Source: Prevotella sp. UBA4376 (GTDB taxonomy: Bacteria; Bacteroidota; Bacteroidia; Bacteroidales; Bacteroidaceae). Taken from it: a stretch of 29,745 bases of DNA. The DNA lies in NCBI GenBank assembly GCA_002391185.1, contig DGRY01000100.1:1-29745 (forward strand). The letters run 5' to 3'. The position numbers and the translations under genes are program-made. Under the pieces are notes generated by a model, which was given only the letters and a program-made list of their open reading frames with translations, was not told the DNA's origin and searched no databases. This document shows positions 17,512 through 24,870 of the stretch, one piece after another (within the stretch, counting starts at the first letter, position 1; the number at the start of each line of letters is the position of its first letter).

Positions 17512-17540
17512 AATTATCGAGTTTCGCGTTAACAGTTAAC
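17512..17540 (-). repeat. 29-bp GTTAAC repeat, copy A1 (reverse)
   Basis: Read on the minus strand: GTTAACTGTTAAC, then GC, then GAAACTCGATAATT. It differs from copy D at few positions and is inverted relative to A2. Confidence 0.75.
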
Positions 17541-17557
17541 GGTGTTTTGTAATAGGT

Positions 17558-17586
17558 GTTAACTGTTACCATGTAACTCGTTAATT
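17558..17586 (+). repeat. 29-bp GTTAAC repeat, copy A2 (forward)
   Basis: GTTAACTGTTACC, AT, GTAACTCGTTAATT. It is the copy closest to D at 26720-26748 and has the same orientation as C and D. Confidence 0.8.
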
Positions 17587-17732
17587 GTGTTGTATTCCTC
17601 TTTTATTGGCTCGCGCGAACCTTATTATATATAGAAAATAGTTTATATTAGAAATGTGTTTTTGTCAGTTATTATGTGATAGGTTGTCATTATGTCAGTT
17701 TTCTTTGGCAGATGCTGTGTCTTGTTGTCATA

Positions 17733-17761
17733 ACATGTAGAGTTACGTGTTAACAGTTAAC
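17733..17761 (-). repeat. 29-bp GTTAAC repeat, copy B (reverse)
   Basis: Read on the minus strand: GTTAACTGTTAAC, AC, GTAACTC, then divergent sequence. The 17414-17815 stretch holds these three copies and two TGTCAGTT units (17666 and 17694 region); no clear gene is seen in it. Confidence 0.75.
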
Positions 17762-17815
17762 GTTGGCATGCAGATTGCAGTAGTATTGATGTTTTAATTT
17801 AAAAAATCAAGATAT

Positions 17816-17902
17816 ATGAAACAAATTGACTTATGTAAAAAAGCAAATTCTGTCATTAGAAAAGAAAATGTTAAATGCGTCGGTATCATAAGATCCGATT
17901 AA
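17816..17902 (+). CDS. Possible 28-residue leader ORF
   Basis: ATG to TAA, beginning MKQIDLCKKANSVIRKENVK. It ends 18 bp before the next gene's ATG. No family is recognised and no good ribosome site is seen; it may be a leader peptide or chance. Confidence 0.25.
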   Translation: MKQIDLCKKANSVIRKENVKCVGIIRSD

Positions 17903-17920
17903 ATTTAATATTTTTTTCAA

Positions 17921-18631
17921 ATGATAAATTTAGAAATTTTAGATTCAAATTTCGGACAGGCTATGCCAAGTCCAAGTGCTGTAAACTCTCTTGTTGCCAA
18001 GGTGTTGTCTTCGGATGGCTCACAGGCTCCTGCTTATGTGGCTTTTATTTATCCGGTGACGGCATTGCCAAAGATTAGCGGTGACAATTCTGTTGTGCAT
18101 CGTCGCAAGCAGCCTCGTGCTCGTACTGCTTTTGTGCCTTTGAAGGTTACTTTCGGTCGTTGTGCAGGTGTAAGCAAACATCATTTGCTGTTGTTGTTTC
18201 ACACTCTCGAAAGAGAGCAGTTGATAATGAGCGATAGTAATCCTGATGATTTTATAGATCTATTTTCAGGGCGTAGCAGCAAGTGTCGTGTTGTATGGAA
18301 TCCGTGTAAGGGTAAGGGTATTCTTCGCGAACTCTTCAGAATGATGATAGAGTTTGGTTTTATAACTTGCCCTGATGGCTATCGTTACATTCAGGTTATC
18401 GAGAGTCATTTTGTTTACCCAGATGGTAAGTATGTTACAGGCTTAAAGGGTGGATTTTTTGGCAAGAAGGCGCAGGCTGTAATAGAGCGTTGTCGTAGTA
18501 TTTTGCAAATTGATCCATCGGATGCAAATTGTTATTCTTCGCATGATGATACCATGAAGAGTGACACAGATTATTCAGACGACATCAATGAAATGTTTAG
18601 CGATGTGCGTTATGATGCTTACGAAAGCTAA
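17921..18631 (+). CDS. Unrecognised protein at the head of the primase cluster
   Basis: A 236-residue protein with no signal peptide or membrane segment. A basic patch (HRRKQPRARTAF) is followed by a helical section (SKHHLLLLFHTLEREQLIMSD), a region with CRVVWNPCKGKGILRELF, and an acidic C-terminus (SHDDTMKSDTDYSDDINE). The mid region could be winged-helix-like, but I cannot support a named family. It precedes the DUF3987 and primase genes on the same strand, though a terminator separates it from them. A DNA-related role is inferred only from position. Confidence 0.65.
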   Translation: MINLEILDSNFGQAMPSPSAVNSLVAKVLSSDGSQAPAYVAFIYPVTALPKISGDNSVVHRRKQPRARTAFVPLKVTFGRCAGVSKHHLLLLFHTLEREQLIMSDSNPDDFIDLFSGRSSKCRVVWNPCKGKGILRELFRMMIEFGFITCPDGYRYIQVIESHFVYPDGKYVTGLKGGFFGKKAQAVIERCRSILQIDPSDANCYSSHDDTMKSDTDYSDDINEMFSDVRYDAYES

Positions 18632-18663
18632 CCTCTGAATTCCGAAATTAGAACGCGTTGAGT

Positions 18664-18706
18664 TTTCCTCCTCGGCAGTAATCTCTGCTTGGGAGGATTT
18701 TTTTTT
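18664..18706 (+). terminator. Terminator after the 17921-18631 gene
   Basis: TCCTCC, an inner GGCAG/CTGC stem, then GGGAGGA, followed by nine T residues. Confidence 0.8.
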
Positions 18707-18774
18707 GTTTTTTTTCTGCTATTATATGATGGTTGGTTAGAATGATGATTATTAATAGCTTGTAATAACCTTAT

Positions 18775-18798
18775 TGTTAGCCGAGATGTTAGCCGAGA
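18775..18798 (+). repeat. 12-bp tandem direct repeat upstream of the 114-residue ORF
   Basis: TGTTAGCCGAGA twice with no gap, 39 bp before the ATG at 18838. It could be a regulator site in the leader or a chance duplication. Confidence 0.6.
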
Positions 18799-18837
18799 AA
18801 ATGCCTTGTTGCACCCGAATAGTGTAAGCCAATCACA

Positions 18838-19182
18838 ATGTCGTGTGCGGTAAAATATTTTAAAAATATGGTTCGAAAGAATTTTTCAAAAGTAAATCTC
18901 ACTTGCATCATGCAGAGTGAGGAGTCGGCAAACAAGGCAACATCAACAGGTGTGCTTTCAGTAAATCCATCAGATGGAAGCTTTCGTTTTGAGGAAGCGG
19001 TTCGCAGGGGCAGAGCACCACGCAACCCTAAGCTCTTCGATGGAAAGTTTGTTTCTATGGTACGCATGTCTAACGGTCGTTACCAGTGTTACATCAAGTC
19101 AATGAAGAGAAAGCTTAATCGAGAGAATTTTGCTTTTGGTGTGTATTCAGAAATTTGTTCAGCACTTAGTATTATCGATTAG
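18838..19182 (+). CDS. Small basic protein of unknown family
   Basis: A 114-residue Lys/Arg-rich protein. An internal ATG at residue 11 (MVRKNFSKVNLTC) may be the real start. RRGRAPRNPKLFDGKFVSMVRMSNGRYQCYIKS suggests a small nucleic-acid-binding domain, but no named family is recognised. It ends 2 bp before the DUF3987 gene, so the two are almost certainly co-transcribed. Confidence 0.62.
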   Translation: MSCAVKYFKNMVRKNFSKVNLTCIMQSEESANKATSTGVLSVNPSDGSFRFEEAVRRGRAPRNPKLFDGKFVSMVRMSNGRYQCYIKSMKRKLNRENFAFGVYSEICSALSIID

Positions 19183-19184
19183 TT

Positions 19185-20504
19185 ATGACAAAGAAGTTTA
19201 TTACAGTTCCAACAATTAATGCAAAGGACCTTCCACCGGTCCTGCGCATTTATTGGGAGGCAGCTCCTGAATCGTTTCGCATTCCTACAATTCTTACTGC
19301 TCTTTGCTGTCTTTGTGCGTTGGGCACACGACTCAGAGTGAAGTATGTTTACGATCTCGAGCTTCATGCTCTTTTGCTTCAGGTTATCATAGTGGGTAAT
19401 CCTGGCGACGGAAAATCGTTCACTCGTCCTATTGTAAAGCAGCTTATGGCACCGCTTCTTCTTCGTGATCAGGAGCTACGCCGACAAGAGCAGGCCTACA
19501 ATGAGTTGAAGAAGACTCAGGCAAAGAACAAGCAGTTGCCCGATGAGCCAATAACCGATGTGCGATGCCTTCAGAACATCACTCGTGCAAAACTTGTGAA
19601 GCGTGCCGATATGTTTTTACGCAAGTATGGCGAACCGCTTGCCTTTATGCTCTTTTCGGAAGAGCTTGCTACTATGGCCGAGGGTAATCGTAAAGCCTAT
19701 TCCGACCTTCGCACCATAGGGCGCCTTGCTTATGATCTTGGAGCGTCGTTCTCTACCGATACCAACAGCAGTGAGTCGTATTGCGCTATGGTTGACATTA
19801 TTTGGTGCAGTTTGTATTGTTCCACTCCAGCTGCATTGGATGAGTACATGGACAAGCGTTCCATTGAGGGTGGTAATGTTACACGTCATGTAATTTCAGA
19901 CCTTGGTGACCTCATGGGTGACGATGCACCTGTTTTTCGTCCTATCTCAGCCGACAATCAGCTTGTTATCCAGCAAACAGTAGATAGACTTATGCACGAA
20001 ACCTACGATGATAATGGTGGGCTTCAGCCTGTACATGAGGTTGATATGCATTGGCTCGATGGCGAGGTAAGAAAGTGGTGTCAGCAGCAGCGAAACCGAG
20101 TGCTGAAGACAGGTTCACGCGCCCTCAATTGTTTCTATAAGCGTGCATCGGTATCAGCTTTCCGTATGGCTACAATATGTTATCATCTATGGAACGAAGA
20201 CGCAGCTGTACAGAAGCATATAGTGAAGTTTTATTGGTTCATGGCACAGTATATCCTTGATGGATTGCTCTCACGTTGGGGAAAGCGTTTCGAGGAGATG
20301 CAGAAGAACGAGGAAGGTGACGAGCAGCATCGTGTGCCACTTTACGACCAGTTGCCTAAGCAGTTCAGTCGCGATCAGCTGCGAGAGCTCATAGTGAAGC
20401 TTTCTCTCTCAACTCCAGCTCGTGTGTTTATTTCAAAGTGGAAGCGTGCCAAACTTATTCATCAGCCCGACAAGAATGTGGATATGTTTGAAAAGAACTA
20501 TTAG
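19185..20504 (+). CDS. DUF3987-type P-loop protein
   Basis: A 439-residue protein with N-terminal LRIYWEAAPESFRIPTILTALCCLCALGTRL and Walker A VGNPGDGKSF (K77). This matches the DUF3987 family seen in Bacteroidetes accessory regions next to primases, and it is thought to act in DNA replication or as a helicase-like ATPase. SEELATMAEGNRKAYSDLR follows, as expected for the family. The last ~150 residues, including YKRASVSAFRMATICYHLW, form a helical domain. It is 1 bp from the primase start, so the two probably work together. Helicase activity is inferred, not shown. Confidence 0.78.
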   Translation: MTKKFITVPTINAKDLPPVLRIYWEAAPESFRIPTILTALCCLCALGTRLRVKYVYDLELHALLLQVIIVGNPGDGKSFTRPIVKQLMAPLLLRDQELRRQEQAYNELKKTQAKNKQLPDEPITDVRCLQNITRAKLVKRADMFLRKYGEPLAFMLFSEELATMAEGNRKAYSDLRTIGRLAYDLGASFSTDTNSSESYCAMVDIIWCSLYCSTPAALDEYMDKRSIEGGNVTRHVISDLGDLMGDDAPVFRPISADNQLVIQQTVDRLMHETYDDNGGLQPVHEVDMHWLDGEVRKWCQQQRNRVLKTGSRALNCFYKRASVSAFRMATICYHLWNEDAAVQKHIVKFYWFMAQYILDGLLSRWGKRFEEMQKNEEGDEQHRVPLYDQLPKQFSRDQLRELIVKLSLSTPARVFISKWKRAKLIHQPDKNVDMFEKNY

Positions 20505-20505
20505 T

Positions 20506-21567
20506 ATGGATAGATACGAATTGCAAAAGCTCCGCGACCTACCTATTGAGGGGGTCGCCGAGCGAATAGGGTTAAGGGTGAGTCGCCACAAGAGCCTGTG
20601 CCCTTTTCATGCCGACCACCATCCAAGCTTGTCGTATAACAGGCGCAACAACACGTTCCGATGCTTCGTGTGTGGCGCTCATGGAGGTGTGATAGACCTT
20701 GTGATGCGTTATCTTGGGAAAGACTTTCTGGATGCTTGTCAATGGCTTGCCAACGAAAACAACATCATACTCACGGAATACAAGCCCAGTGAGAAAGAAG
20801 AAAAAGAGTGTGCCTTCAATCCCGAGAAATACCTCCGCTTCTTCGAGCATCCATTTCTTAACGATGCCGCACGCCATTTCCTTTTCACCGAGCGCAAACT
20901 CGATCCACGAGTAGTAAGCTGGTGCCGCCTCACATCGTGGACCGACCGCTACGGCACACCATGGCTACAGATACCCTATTTCGACCAAAACGGAGAGCTG
21001 ACGGGTATTCAAAACAGAAACCTAAAAGCCTCTCCCCAGCCCTCCCCGGTGGGGAAGGGAGTACCAACTGGGGACGACAAGCTGAAGGGTGAGCCAAGAT
21101 TTTGCTTCCCAAAAGGAAGCAAATGCGGCATATACAACCTGCCAGTCTTAAAACTCTTGAAGCCAGGCGAACCCCTGTATATTGCCGAGGGCTGCTCCGA
21201 CTGCTGGGCACTCCTGTCCTCAGGGCACAAGGCAATAGCAATCCCCTCAGCAACCCTGCTGACAGAACAAAACATCAAGCTGTTAAAAAGCATATTTCAA
21301 GCAGATAGTTCCCCCTTCCCCACCGGGGAGGGACGGGGAGAGGCTCATTTCCACATGTATCCCGACCAAGATGTACCAGGCGAGCGCCTATTCCTACAAC
21401 TAAAGGAGCAGCTTTCTCAATCTGTTTGTTCACCCTCCCCCTTTGGGGAGGGACGGGGAGAGGCTCCTGGAGAGGCTGAGCTTTTCCGCCACTCCCTTCC
21501 CCCCGACTGCAAAGACTTTAGTGAGTATTATATTAAATATATTAATTCAAATAGTAAAATAAAATGA
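20506..21567 (+). CDS. CHC2 zinc-finger / Toprim primase-like protein with in-frame REP insertions
   Basis: A 353-residue DnaG-like protein. The CHC2 zinc ligands are C32, H35, C53 and C56 (LCPFH...CFVCG). The Toprim glutamate is E228 (LYIAEGCSD) and the DxD is D287/D289 (YPDQDVPGE). REP-like palindromes contribute in-frame residues near 175-190, 269-281 and 309-321 (for example SPQPSPVGKG and PSPFGEGRGEA). The second lies between the Toprim E and DxD motifs. Zinc and acidic residues are all kept, so the protein may still be active. I start at ATG 20506; a longer open frame begins inside the preceding gene. Its stop overlaps the next ATG by 4 bp. Confidence 0.85.
   Translation: MDRYELQKLRDLPIEGVAERIGLRVSRHKSLCPFHADHHPSLSYNRRNNTFRCFVCGAHGGVIDLVMRYLGKDFLDACQWLANENNIILTEYKPSEKEEKECAFNPEKYLRFFEHPFLNDAARHFLFTERKLDPRVVSWCRLTSWTDRYGTPWLQIPYFDQNGELTGIQNRNLKASPQPSPVGKGVPTGDDKLKGEPRFCFPKGSKCGIYNLPVLKLLKPGEPLYIAEGCSDCWALLSSGHKAIAIPSATLLTEQNIKLLKSIFQADSSPFPTGEGRGEAHFHMYPDQDVPGERLFLQLKEQLSQSVCSPSPFGEGRGEAPGEAELFRHSLPPDCKDFSEYYIKYINSNSKIK
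21027..21075. repeat. REP-like palindrome 8, inside the primase gene
   Basis: GCCTCTCCCCAGCCCTCCCC, GGTG, GGGAAGGGA. Opposite orientation to the next two copies. Confidence 0.75.
21309..21346. repeat. REP-like palindrome 9, inside the Toprim region
   Basis: CCCCCTTCCCCACCGGGGAG, then GGACGGGGAGAGGCT. Confidence 0.75.
21430..21466. repeat. REP-like palindrome 10, inside the primase gene
   Basis: CCCTCCCCCTTTGGGGAGGG, then ACGGGGAGAGGCT, the same right half as copy 9. Confidence 0.75.
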
Positions 21568-22004
21568 TAGTAACAATTTCAAGAATACGCACAAATTCAC
21601 TTTATACACTTAGTGAGTTTCGTATAAATGGTTCGCATGTGGCTTTCACTTTAGAGTCAACGGCTCACATGCTTATAAAGGGAAAATATGCAGTTCGCAT
21701 AGCAAAACATTCAGCTCGTAAGCAGGATATTTTTCTATACACCGAAGCTCCGAAAGGGAGCAAGCATCCGCTGCAAAACACTCATATAGCCATTGTTCTT
21801 GGCAATAGTTGGAAGGATGCTGCTCGAACCAGTAATATAATCATTGGATTGCCGTTAATTCCAGGTGTGATGTATAAGGGTAGGGAGATTTACGAGAATC
21901 TTGTTGACCGTGTAACAAAGTGTATGGAGCGGAAAGAGGGCATAAGTCTTGTAATATCCGATGAACACATGAAGGATATGCCAGCTATAAAACATTGGAA
22001 ATAA
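21564..22004 (+). CDS. DUF5675-like protein
   Basis: A 146-residue protein. SLYTLSEFRINGSHVAFTLE, LIKGKYAVRI, PLQNTHIAIVLGNSWKDAARTSN and a C-terminal ERKEGISLVISDEH fit the DUF5675 family as I remember it, which is common in phage and mobile regions and has been likened to peptidoglycan-acting enzymes. No catalytic site can be named. It is translationally coupled to the primase (ATGA). In related islands an N-acetylmuramoyl-L-alanine amidase often takes this kind of position, so a similar role is a guess. Confidence 0.65.
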   Translation: MIVTISRIRTNSLYTLSEFRINGSHVAFTLESTAHMLIKGKYAVRIAKHSARKQDIFLYTEAPKGSKHPLQNTHIAIVLGNSWKDAARTSNIIIGLPLIPGVMYKGREIYENLVDRVTKCMERKEGISLVISDEHMKDMPAIKHWK

Positions 22005-22029
22005 CCACTCTTGAAGGCGTCTAAATAGC

Positions 22030-22074
22030 AAAACATCCTTTCTCTTTTCATTATGTGGAGAAAGGATGTTTTAT
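22030..22074. terminator. Bidirectional terminator between convergent genes
   Basis: AAAACATCCTTTCTC pairs perfectly with GAGAAAGGATGTTTT (22058-22072). A/T flanks on both sides let it serve the DUF5675 gene on + and the PIN-like gene on -. Confidence 0.85.
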
Positions 22075-22079
22075 ATGTC

Positions 22080-22589
22080 TTATAGTTGAGCAGTAGGAGT
22101 GTATTCCTTTATCTTTGTACGTGGAACTTTGTGATTTTTGCTTATTAGTTCTTCAATGGCATCATCCACTTCCTTTTCGGATAGTTTTCCTCTCTGCCAT
22201 GCATAATACAAAAAATCAAGAGTTGTGAGATAGGTAATTTTGTTTTCATTGCAATAGTCTTTGATATCTTTAAGATTACTGCTGCCAACAACATTATGTG
22301 TAAACCTGCAATAAGCCATACAAGCACTTTCTCCTTTACCGTATGTGCTTGTCAGTATCGCATATTCGCGCATCATTTCACCCGTAGGTCTGAACTCGTT
22401 AACAGAAATATTCTTTCTTAGCTGGCATACTTTGTCGAGTGTCGTTTTTACCGATTTTATTTCATTATAAACCGTGCTAAGAACAACGTAATCGTATTCT
22501 GTGAAAATATTAGGTAATAGTGCAAGGTAGTTGACTTCCGAAAAATGAATCAATACATCTGCATCAACCACAATTTTAATTCTTTCCAT
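22080..22589 (-). CDS. PIN-domain-like nuclease, probable toxin or effector
   Basis: A 169-residue protein with a PIN-like layout: VVDADVLIHF near the N-terminus (D9), E43 in TVYNEIKSV, E87 in GKGESACMAYCR, and D108 in VGSSNLKDIKDYC. These four acidic residues match the metal-binding set of PIN nucleases such as the DUF3368 group. It is last in a three-gene minus-strand operon. Its start overlaps the ImmA/IrrE gene by 14 bp, so the two are translationally coupled. RNase activity is inferred from fold; the target is unknown. Confidence 0.75.
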   Translation of the reverse strand: MERIKIVVDADVLIHFSEVNYLALLPNIFTEYDYVVLSTVYNEIKSVKTTLDKVCQLRKNISVNEFRPTGEMMREYAILTSTYGKGESACMAYCRFTHNVVGSSNLKDIKDYCNENKITYLTTLDFLYYAWQRGKLSEKEVDDAIEELISKNHKVPRTKIKEYTPTAQL

Positions 22590-23295
22590 AGCCTATGGTA
22601 TTCATTAGTTCGTTGTAATGACCTTCTGAAATTTTTTCGTTTTCAAACAGCAAGCGAGCCTTTGTGCCATAATCGCCAATGATAACACCTTCGTTGCCTG
22701 GTTCATACAGAATCTTTTCTATACCATATTGCTCAGCTAATAGTTTTATATTTGCTTTTAACAAATCTTGCAGTTGGGTTTCAGATATAAGTTTTAGTCG
22801 CTTTAGTCTGTACACAAGAGCTTGATGCGAAACACCAAACAGCTGCTCAAGCTTTAATATTGTAGCAACAGACACATTTCTTCCTTTTATTTCATCGTTG
22901 GGACAATTTGCAAGTATTCCTCTTTTGGGCATCAGAAGGCATGAGGCAAACATATCGGCATTCTTTTCATTGTTGTCTTTTTCTCCATATTCCTTGCAGA
23001 TATGTGGTTCTGGATTCTCATCAACAAACAGATGAAAAAGCTCGTGGGCAATAGTAAAATGCTGACGGCCACGTGGGCAATTTGAGTTTATGAGCATGAA
23101 ACGCTTAGTCTTGTCAGCAGTCATTAGTGACACACCGCAAGAGTCCATTGACAAAGGACGATATATGGTTAGAATATTTAGTTTTCGAAGTATTGTCTTA
23201 ACGTTGATGGGTTCTGTTTCGCTCAGTCCCCATTCAACTCTTTGTTTGCTTGCAATGTCCTCGATAATTTCGTGTGGTATTAGTTTTGCTTTCAT
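22576..23295 (-). CDS. ImmA/IrrE-family metallopeptidase
   Basis: A 239-residue protein with the zinc motif HELFH (H84, E85, H88) in FTIAHELFHLFVDE and a third-ligand candidate E110 in NNEKNADMFASCLLMPK. This is the ImmA/IrrE (COG2856) layout. Members commonly cleave an XRE-type repressor in response to a signal. An XRE gene sits directly upstream with a 4-bp overlap, and a PIN-like gene directly downstream. The C-terminus, with FGVSHQALVYRLKRLKLI, is helical and HTH-like, common in this family. The signal that activates it is unknown. Confidence 0.88.
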   Translation of the reverse strand: MKAKLIPHEIIEDIASKQRVEWGLSETEPINVKTILRKLNILTIYRPLSMDSCGVSLMTADKTKRFMLINSNCPRGRQHFTIAHELFHLFVDENPEPHICKEYGEKDNNEKNADMFASCLLMPKRGILANCPNDEIKGRNVSVATILKLEQLFGVSHQALVYRLKRLKLISETQLQDLLKANIKLLAEQYGIEKILYEPGNEGVIIGDYGTKARLLFENEKISEGHYNELMNTIGYGKN

Positions 23296-23627
23296 TTGCT
23301 CAATAGTTTTTCCATTTTAAGGTAGTTCATAACAATCTTCTTGAAATCAGCGATTTCATTCATGTCATGTTGGTTAAGAGAATCAATGCGGAAAGCACCA
23401 ACTAACATATTATTTACAGCCTTTTCGTCTTCTTCAAAAAACGTACTCAGCTCGCATCCAAACAACGATGCCGCTTTTTCAAGAATATCAATAGAAGGCT
23501 CGCGCATACCCAGTTCATAGTTTGAATATGCCGAACGAGTGATTCCCAAAAAAGAAGCCACTTGATCTTGATTAAAATTGTTTGCTTTACGAAATGTTGT
23601 TAGATTTCTGCCAATAATTGATTTCAT
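23292..23627 (-). CDS. XRE-family transcriptional regulator
   Basis: A 111-residue protein with an N-terminal Cro/CI-type HTH (QDQVASFLGITRSAYSNYELGMREPSIDILEKAASLF) and a short C-terminal region. I start at ATG 23627; the frame opens upstream at 23669 but would start in the promoter. It overlaps ImmA/IrrE by 4 bp (ATGA). Two tandem -7 boxes and a long inverted repeat precede it, suggesting that it represses its own operon. Confidence 0.87.
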   Translation of the reverse strand: MKSIIGRNLTTFRKANNFNQDQVASFLGITRSAYSNYELGMREPSIDILEKAASLFGCELSTFFEEDEKAVNNMLVGAFRIDSLNQHDMNEIADFKKIVMNYLKMEKLLSK

Positions 23628-23653
23628 AATACTCGTCTTGTTTCCATAAATGC

Positions 23654-23700
23654 TGTGGCAAAAATACAAAAATATCCATTATGTTTATCATTTTGCCACA
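23654..23700 (-). promoter_or_regulatory. Tandem -7 boxes within a 10-bp inverted repeat; likely operator
   Basis: TGTGGCAAAA (23654-23663) and TTTTGCCACA (23691-23700) are perfect inverted copies 27 bp apart. On the minus strand TATTTTTG occurs twice (23667-23674 and 23659-23666). This is the expected place for XRE autoregulation. Confidence 0.65.
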
Positions 23701-23768
23701 CTTTTTTAATTTTATTTATATATTAAACGTACAATTGTTGTTACTGATAATCAACGGCTTTATTACAA

Positions 23769-23807
23769 AAACATCCCCCTTTAATTGTTTCATAAAGAGG
23801 GATGTTA
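23769..23807 (-). terminator. Terminator of the ATPase-pair operon
   Basis: AACATCCC...CTTTA and TAAAGAGGGATGTT form a long stem; the minus strand then reads TTTTTGT. It overlaps the first bases of repeat copy C. Confidence 0.7.
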
Positions 23808-23832
23808 ACTGTTAACGTGTAACTACGAAATT
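23804..23832 (+). repeat. 29-bp GTTAAC repeat, copy C (forward)
   Basis: GTTAACTGTTAAC, GT, GTAACTACGAAATT. It lies 19 bp past the stop codon of the ATPase partner gene. Confidence 0.75.
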
Positions 23833-23851
23833 CTTTTTGTAAAGATGGTAT

Positions 23852-24865
23852 TTAATCATCTTCATAATCTTCCCAGCAACACTTAAATTCATTATGAGTA
23901 TTAATACTAGCGAATTTATACCTGTTTTCTTTTTGCCAGTATTGCATCTTGGTGTTGTAAGTTACATATCTTCTCCATGCGTAGTATTCGCCATGATGTT
24001 TTTGAGGTGAATTTCCGCCAGCATCAATACGGAAGTCTTCACGTTTTCCCATGTTCAAATTCAAGAGCGTGTGGCTCATTGCTTCCATTATACTATTTTG
24101 CAAAGAGATGTTTGTTTGATAATGTGTAGCTGTGAGGTCGCTAAAGAAAGACTTTTGAATTATAAAGTTATACTTTTTCTTATCTATACAATCTGCAACT
24201 CTTTTTAAATTACCATTTTTGTATGTTGCAACTCTTACTGCCAAATCAACATCGTTTTTGGTTTTAGCTTGCCGTAAAATGATATTTGTTGCATCATCGC
24301 ATTTAAAGAAAGCTGGAAGCGATTTTTTGCAATAAACATTTATTTCTTCTTGCTTTTCAACAAAATCACCAATACTTTCGTTGATAAACTGATATTTCAC
24401 TTTGAAGGTTGTATCGTCTGTTATGTTTTTGCTGAACAATACATACTTTTCGGGCTTTTCACCATTAGCCTTGCATTGACAAAAAAGAAACCAAAGCAAC
24501 TTTTTACAATTCTTATCAGTTGGATTGCATTTATAATCTGTGGAAATTATTATAAAATTTCCATCCATCTTTTTACAATCTATTTTATTTGATTTGTAGA
24601 ATATATTTTGTATAGCTTTGTTTAGATCTTTGCTTGCTACATGGTTGATCTTATATTTTGTTTTTAGTTCATTAAATACGTTGTATATAGGGTAGCATGA
24701 TGCCGATGCTAATATGTTTTCGCTATCAGACAACATAAATACATCATTAGGATATAATTCAAGCCAGTTATCCCATAATAAAACCATATTTACGAACTGT
24801 ATGAATTCTTTTTCGCTGAAATCTTTTTTAAGTGCGAAAAGCATAGGGTCTATAACATATTTCAT
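23852..24865 (-). CDS. Unrecognised partner of the AAA ATPase, candidate effector
   Basis: A 337-residue soluble protein. The N-terminus (KYVIDPMLFALKKDFSEKEF, D6) and later NFIIISTDYK give a weak PIN-like impression. The C-terminal part has a conserved-looking polar run, DAGGNSPQKHHGEYYAWRRYVTYN in two pieces, which could be a catalytic or nucleic-acid-binding site. It has many Cys and Lys and is AT-rich in codon use. I do not recognise the family. It begins 5 bp after the ATPase stop on the same strand, so the two are made together. In known two-gene defence systems an ATPase sensor is paired with a nuclease in this way; that is inference here. Confidence 0.6.
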   Translation of the reverse strand: MKYVIDPMLFALKKDFSEKEFIQFVNMVLLWDNWLELYPNDVFMLSDSENILASASCYPIYNVFNELKTKYKINHVASKDLNKAIQNIFYKSNKIDCKKMDGNFIIISTDYKCNPTDKNCKKLLWFLFCQCKANGEKPEKYVLFSKNITDDTTFKVKYQFINESIGDFVEKQEEINVYCKKSLPAFFKCDDATNIILRQAKTKNDVDLAVRVATYKNGNLKRVADCIDKKKYNFIIQKSFFSDLTATHYQTNISLQNSIMEAMSHTLLNLNMGKREDFRIDAGGNSPQKHHGEYYAWRRYVTYNTKMQYWQKENRYKFASINTHNEFKCCWEDYEDD

Positions 24866-24870
24866 TTTTG

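Noticed and set aside
22391..22402. GTTAACAG inside the PIN-like gene
   Set aside because: Only a short match (ACTCGTTAACAG) in coding sequence; it lacks the second GTTAAC and the GTAACTC half, so it is probably chance.
23628..23669. Upstream start for the XRE regulator
   Set aside because: It is a non-ATG start lying inside the tandem -7 boxes.
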